From the NCBI GenBank assembly GCA_964617665.1, contig CAZUAH010000494.1, positions 1-10,453 of the forward strand: a stretch of DNA of 10,453 nucleotides, in the 5' to 3' direction. Below the pieces are notes generated by a model. The model was given only the letters and a program-made list of their open reading frames with translations. It was not told the origin of the DNA and did no database searches. Of the stretch, positions 7,731 through 10,453 are shown piece by piece; positions within the stretch are counted from its first letter, which is position 1, and every line of letters starts with the position of its first letter. The translations under genes and the position numbers were made by a program. This DNA comes from JADHUC01 sp964617665. Lineage in GTDB: Bacteria; Planctomycetota; Planctomycetia; Pirellulales; Pirellulaceae.

Positions 7731-8792
7731 ATGAGCGACGACATTCCTCGGGTCAGTATCGGCATGCCCGCGTACAACGCGGCCGACTACATCGCTGAAG
7801 CGATTGAATCCTTGCTCGCGCAGACATACACCGATTTCGAGTTGATCATATCCGACAACGCCTCGACCGACGACACCGAATTGATCTGCCTCACCTATGC
7901 CGAGCGAGACTCGCGGATCCGCTATTACCGCCAGGAGGAGAATCAAGGCGCGTTCTGGAACTTCCACAGGGTTCTTGAGTTAGCGCGAGGCACGTATTTC
8001 AAATGGGCACCACACGATGACACGTGCGCTCCGACGTTGTTGGAACGCTGCGTCGATGTACTCGACGACAATCCAGAAATCGCGCTCTGCTACACGCACG
8101 GCGCGAAGGTCGACCAGTTTGGTCGGCGAATGACGGAAGATCCCGAGCACGCCGACGGCTCGAAGGGTGTTGTGCACACTGGTGAAGCTGGGTTTCCGCG
8201 CCAGCACCATGACTCGCCAAAACCGTGGAAACGCTTTCTGGGAGTACTGCTGGGAAGCAGTTGGTCTGCCGACTTCTTCGGTGTGATGCGAACTGACGTA
8301 CTGCGCAAGACCTGCCTGATCCCGCAATGCTATGGGGGCGAAAAGGTATTGACCGGCGAGTTAGCGCTTTGCGGTCCATTTCATGCAATCCCGGAGACCC
8401 TGTTCTTCCAACGCATTCACGCCAGCGCTTCCGGCAGCCAGAATGCCGCCGAGTCGCAACGCGAATTTGTCAACCCTCGACTGGCCAAGAAGTTCACATC
8501 CACGCGTCTACGTTTGCTGGGCGGCTATGTGCGGGCCATCCAGAACACCAAGCTGAGTTTTGGCGAACGTCTTCGCTGCTACTGCGTTCTGCTCCGCTAT
8601 TTGGCGCAAGTAAAGAAATGGAAAAACGTGGTATGGAGCGCAGTCGCCGGAACGGGCGTCGGCAGCAGAAAGACGAAGCCAACGGCTTCGAGCCACGAGT
8701 CGAACTCGCACAATTCCGTCGAGTGTGATTCAACGCACGACGGAAGAAGCAAGAAAGTGGACAGCGAGGACAACTTCGTGAGCGTTCACTAG
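7731..8792 (+). CDS. GT2 family glycosyltransferase
   Basis: A 353-residue GT-A fold inverting glycosyltransferase (GT2, PF00535), expected to add a sugar from a nucleotide donor on the cytoplasmic side. Visible: RVSIGMPAYNAADYIAEAI at 7-25, the usual N-terminal strand and loop; SDNASTDDT at 41-49, with D42 binding the nucleotide; NQGAFWNFHRVLELARGTYFKW at 71-92; and HDD at 95-97 in the DXD position. The segment at 160-240 forms the acceptor half and is less conserved. Residues from about 312 to the end are rich in Ser, Lys, His, Asp and Glu and look disordered; they are not part of the fold. The start matches the conserved N-terminus (SDDIPRVSIGMPAYN). It is 91 bases after the GT26 gene, the widest gap in the operon, and 20 bases before the methyltransferase. 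Confident as GT2; donor and acceptor are unknown. Confidence 0.92.
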   Translation: MSDDIPRVSIGMPAYNAADYIAEAIESLLAQTYTDFELIISDNASTDDTELICLTYAERDSRIRYYRQEENQGAFWNFHRVLELARGTYFKWAPHDDTCAPTLLERCVDVLDDNPEIALCYTHGAKVDQFGRRMTEDPEHADGSKGVVHTGEAGFPRQHHDSPKPWKRFLGVLLGSSWSADFFGVMRTDVLRKTCLIPQCYGGEKVLTGELALCGPFHAIPETLFFQRIHASASGSQNAAESQREFVNPRLAKKFTSTRLRLLGGYVRAIQNTKLSFGERLRCYCVLLRYLAQVKKWKNVVWSAVAGTGVGSRKTKPTASSHESNSHNSVECDSTHDGRSKKVDSEDNFVSVH

Positions 8793-8800
8793 TGACTGCA

Positions 8801-8806
8801 GGAGGA
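8801..8806 (+). promoter_or_regulatory. Ribosome binding site deciding the methyltransferase start
   Basis: GGAGGA lies six bases before the ATG at 8813. It selects that ATG over the in-frame GTG at 8792, which precedes the site and overlaps the GT2 stop codon. Confidence 0.8.
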
Positions 8807-8812
8807 ACAGAC

Positions 8813-10042
8813 ATGATCGAACAGCAGCTTGCCCTTCAATCCGAATGCGGGCCGCTCGCCTTCCCAACAGCCACCTCCTGCCCGGGCTGCGGTTACGTGG
8901 ACTACACCGATTTCTTTGAAGCCCGGGACCTTCCAGTCCACGTCGGCAACTTCTACGACTCAGCAGAAGAAGCCGTCGCGGCACCAAGAGGCGATGTCAC
9001 TCTAACGTTTTGCCATGGCTGTGGCCTCGTATTCAACAGGCGATTCGACCGCAATAAGATCTCCTACGAACCGGGCTATGAGGTCGCCCTGCACCACTCG
9101 GAGACATTCCGGAAGTTCATGGATGGTGTGGCAACCAGCTTGATAGAACGATTCGAGCTTCGGAACAAGAACGTGCTCGAAATCGGCTGTGGGTGCGGCT
9201 ACTTCCTCCGGATGCTGTGCGAACGAGGCGGTAACCGTGCCGTGGGAATTGACCCGACGGTTGCGTGGGAGGGCTTCGAGCGCGTCGGCGATGGTAGCGT
9301 CCGCTTTATCCGTGATTTCTTCAGCGACCGTCATGCCGACATTTCCGCTGATTTTGTCTGCTGTTTGTCGGTGTTCGAGCATATACCCGATCCCCTTCAG
9401 TTCCTCACGATGCTTCGCCGGATGATCGGCGACGGACGGCCGGGGGTCTATTTCGAGATCTTCAACGCCTTCGACGCTTTCCGGCGCGAAGAAACGTGGA
9501 GCATCCATTACGAGCAATCCAACTATTTCAGCAAACAGTCTCTCGCCGCCGTGTTCCAGCGGAGCGGATTCGATGTGATCGAAGCGGCCACGTGTTACGA
9601 GGGCGATCAGTATCTATTTGTCGATGCCGTTCCTGCAGATGTGGACGGCCATGATTTCGCCTCCAAAGAGCCCGAACACCTTGATCTACCCGAGGCCATC
9701 AGCAACTTCGCAGAAAGACACGATGAGAAGTTGAGCATATGGAGAGACCGGTTGGTCCGCTGGAAGAGCCGCGGGGAGCGGGTGGTCCTGTGGGGGACAG
9801 GCGGAAAAGGAATCACCTTTGTCAATTCTCTGGATACTGCCGAGGTGATTCCTTTCGTCGTCGAAATCAACCCGGACAAGCAAGGCAAATACGTGCCTGG
9901 AACTGGGCAGCGCATCGTTCCCCCGGGATTTATGGCCGATTACCGGCCGGACGAAGTCATTATCACGAACGCATTGTACGAGAAGGAAATGAAGCAGCAG
10001 GCGAAGGAATTGGGGGTAACATGCCAGTTCCTCGTCGCATGA
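8813..10042 (+). CDS. Three-domain SAM-dependent methyltransferase, NovU/TylCIII sugar C-methyltransferase type
   Basis: A 409-residue protein laid out like sugar C-methyltransferases such as NovU and TcaB9. The N-terminal zinc-binding domain (PF08421 type) has C23-x2-C26 and C67-x2-C70, the latter in FCHGCGLVFNRRF. The central class I methyltransferase has the SAM loop VLEIGCGCGYF at 121-131, the acidic strand end GID at 145-147, and SVFEHIPDP at 186-194; IHYEQSNYFSKQSL at 231-244 fits the family's active-site segment. The C-terminal Rossmann-like domain (PF08484 type) has VVLWGTGGKGITFVNSL at 324-340 and VEINPDKQGKYVPGTGQRI at 350-368. By family it would methylate a carbon of an NDP-keto-sugar, giving a branched sugar, though relatives with other acceptors exist. 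No dTDP-sugar dehydratase or aminotransferase is visible nearby to supply such a substrate. Full length, 20 bases after the GT2 gene, and followed by a hairpin. Confidence 0.9.
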   Translation: MIEQQLALQSECGPLAFPTATSCPGCGYVDYTDFFEARDLPVHVGNFYDSAEEAVAAPRGDVTLTFCHGCGLVFNRRFDRNKISYEPGYEVALHHSETFRKFMDGVATSLIERFELRNKNVLEIGCGCGYFLRMLCERGGNRAVGIDPTVAWEGFERVGDGSVRFIRDFFSDRHADISADFVCCLSVFEHIPDPLQFLTMLRRMIGDGRPGVYFEIFNAFDAFRREETWSIHYEQSNYFSKQSLAAVFQRSGFDVIEAATCYEGDQYLFVDAVPADVDGHDFASKEPEHLDLPEAISNFAERHDEKLSIWRDRLVRWKSRGERVVLWGTGGKGITFVNSLDTAEVIPFVVEINPDKQGKYVPGTGQRIVPPGFMADYRPDEVIITNALYEKEMKQQAKELGVTCQFLVA

Positions 10043-10049
10043 AGAACAC

Positions 10050-10066
10050 CTGCTCGGATCGAGCAG
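10050..10066 (+). terminator. Short perfect hairpin just after the methyltransferase gene
   Basis: CTGCTCG, loop GAT, CGAGCAG: a perfect 7-base-pair, G+C-rich stem with a 3-base loop, beginning 8 bases after the stop codon. The following bases are TCGTCTTCC, not a clean T run, so it is a weak candidate for an intrinsic terminator, a transcript-end stabiliser or an attenuating element before the next gene. It could be chance. Confidence 0.35.
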
Positions 10067-10108
10067 TCGTCTTCCCTGGCCTCGAAACAGCTTTCAAGTA
10101 ATGTGACG

Positions 10109-10417
10109 ATGAGAATAGACGTCATTAGTGCGAACCAGCTGCCCGCCGAGCAAGAGGCGGCGTGGGCCAACTTGCAGCAGGCTGACCGGACGGTCGACCA
10201 TCCCTGCTTCCGGCCAGAATTCGCGAAAGCGGCCGCAGCGGTGCGAAGCGATGTCGAAGTGACGGTCATGGAGGAAGACGGCCGCTTCGTGGGATTCCTG
10301 CCATTTCAGCGAAATCGACACGACATTGGTCGGCCGGTTGGTTCTGTATTATCGGATATGCATGGGGCGATCGTGGCCAAGGATGTGGAATGGGATGCCG
10401 TGTTCGGCGTCAATTAG
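10109..10417 (+). pseudogene. Truncated second CelD/BcsL-like acyltransferase
   Basis: This 102-residue frame aligns without gaps to the N-terminus of the complete acyltransferase at 4545: I count 46 identities over 96 residues (about 48%). Shared blocks are LQQAD at 22-26, FRPEFA at 34-39, VGFLPF at 61-66 and GAIV at 86-89. After WD at 95-96 the similarity stops and five unrelated residues lead to TAG. The GNAT core, which in the full copy lies at about 150-300, is absent, so no acyltransferase activity is expected. The ATG at 10109 matches the start of the full copy; a GTG at 10103 is in frame but less likely, and no good ribosome site precedes either. It is a duplicate or diverged sister gene whose 3' part was lost or displaced, probably by an insertion or rearrangement at about 10397. 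The rest of the gene could lie beyond the window; an assembly error is also possible. Confidence 0.72.
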
Positions 10418-10440
10418 CTTAAGTCTTTAGCGACAATTAG
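10407..10440. repeat. Imperfect direct repeat at the right edge
   Basis: GCGTCAATTAG at 10407-10417 and GCGACAATTAG at 10430-10440 match at 10 of 11 bases, with starts 23 bases apart and a CTTAAG palindrome at 10418-10423 between them. The stretch is more A+T-rich than the genes and begins where the truncated acyltransferase loses similarity. It may be the end of an insertion element or other inserted DNA, but only 36 bases follow the stop codon, so no element can be named. Confidence 0.4.
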
Positions 10441-10453
10441 GTTGAGGGGCAGG

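Noticed and set aside
10050..10066. The hairpin as a classic intrinsic terminator
   Set aside because: The stem is perfect but only 7 base pairs, and no T run follows, so it is kept only as a low-confidence candidate.

Overview
The window is a 10.4 kb piece of a bacterial exopolysaccharide or O-antigen-type biosynthesis locus. All ten supported genes lie on the + strand and are packed so tightly that they read as one operon: two junctions are ATGA stop/start overlaps (3167 and 5624), one is a 7-base overlap (1824-1830), and most other gaps are 7-20 bases. No rRNA, tRNA, CRISPR array, complete insertion sequence or clear promoter is visible. G+C looks like about 55-58% by eye. Protein style and the gene mix would suit a planctomycete or another environmental Gram-negative, but nothing here fixes the taxon, so that is a weak inference.

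Layout from left to right: (1) an initiating phosphoglycosyl transferase (18-854; its frame is open to the window edge, so the true start may lie upstream); (2) a NodB-type polysaccharide deacetylase (865-1830); (3) a Wzx-like flippase (1824-3170); (4) a Wzy/WaaL-like membrane polymerase or ligase (3167-4537); (5) a CelD/BcsL-like GNAT acyltransferase (4545-5627); (6) a GT4 glycosyltransferase with a cysteine cluster (5624-6835); (7) a WecG/TagA/CpsF (GT26) glycosyltransferase (6854-7639); (8) a GT2 glycosyltransferase (7731-8792); (9) a NovU/TylCIII-like three-domain methyltransferase (8813-10042); (10) the N-terminal quarter of a second CelD-like acyltransferase (10109-10417), which stops abruptly just before the window ends.

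Together these would load a sugar phosphate onto undecaprenyl phosphate, extend it with up to three glycosyltransferases, decorate it by deacetylation, acylation and methylation, flip it across the inner membrane and polymerise or ligate it. This is the core of a Wzx/Wzy-type pathway. The export and chain-length genes (Wza/Wzc types) and the nucleotide-sugar synthesis genes are not in the window.

The least ordinary part is the right end. A second acyltransferase, about 48% identical to the first over 96 aligned residues, is cut off at about 10397. There the sequence becomes more A+T-rich and carries an imperfect direct repeat, as might happen at the edge of an inserted element. I see no convincing new biological system; the rest is a well-preserved but fairly conventional glycan cluster.
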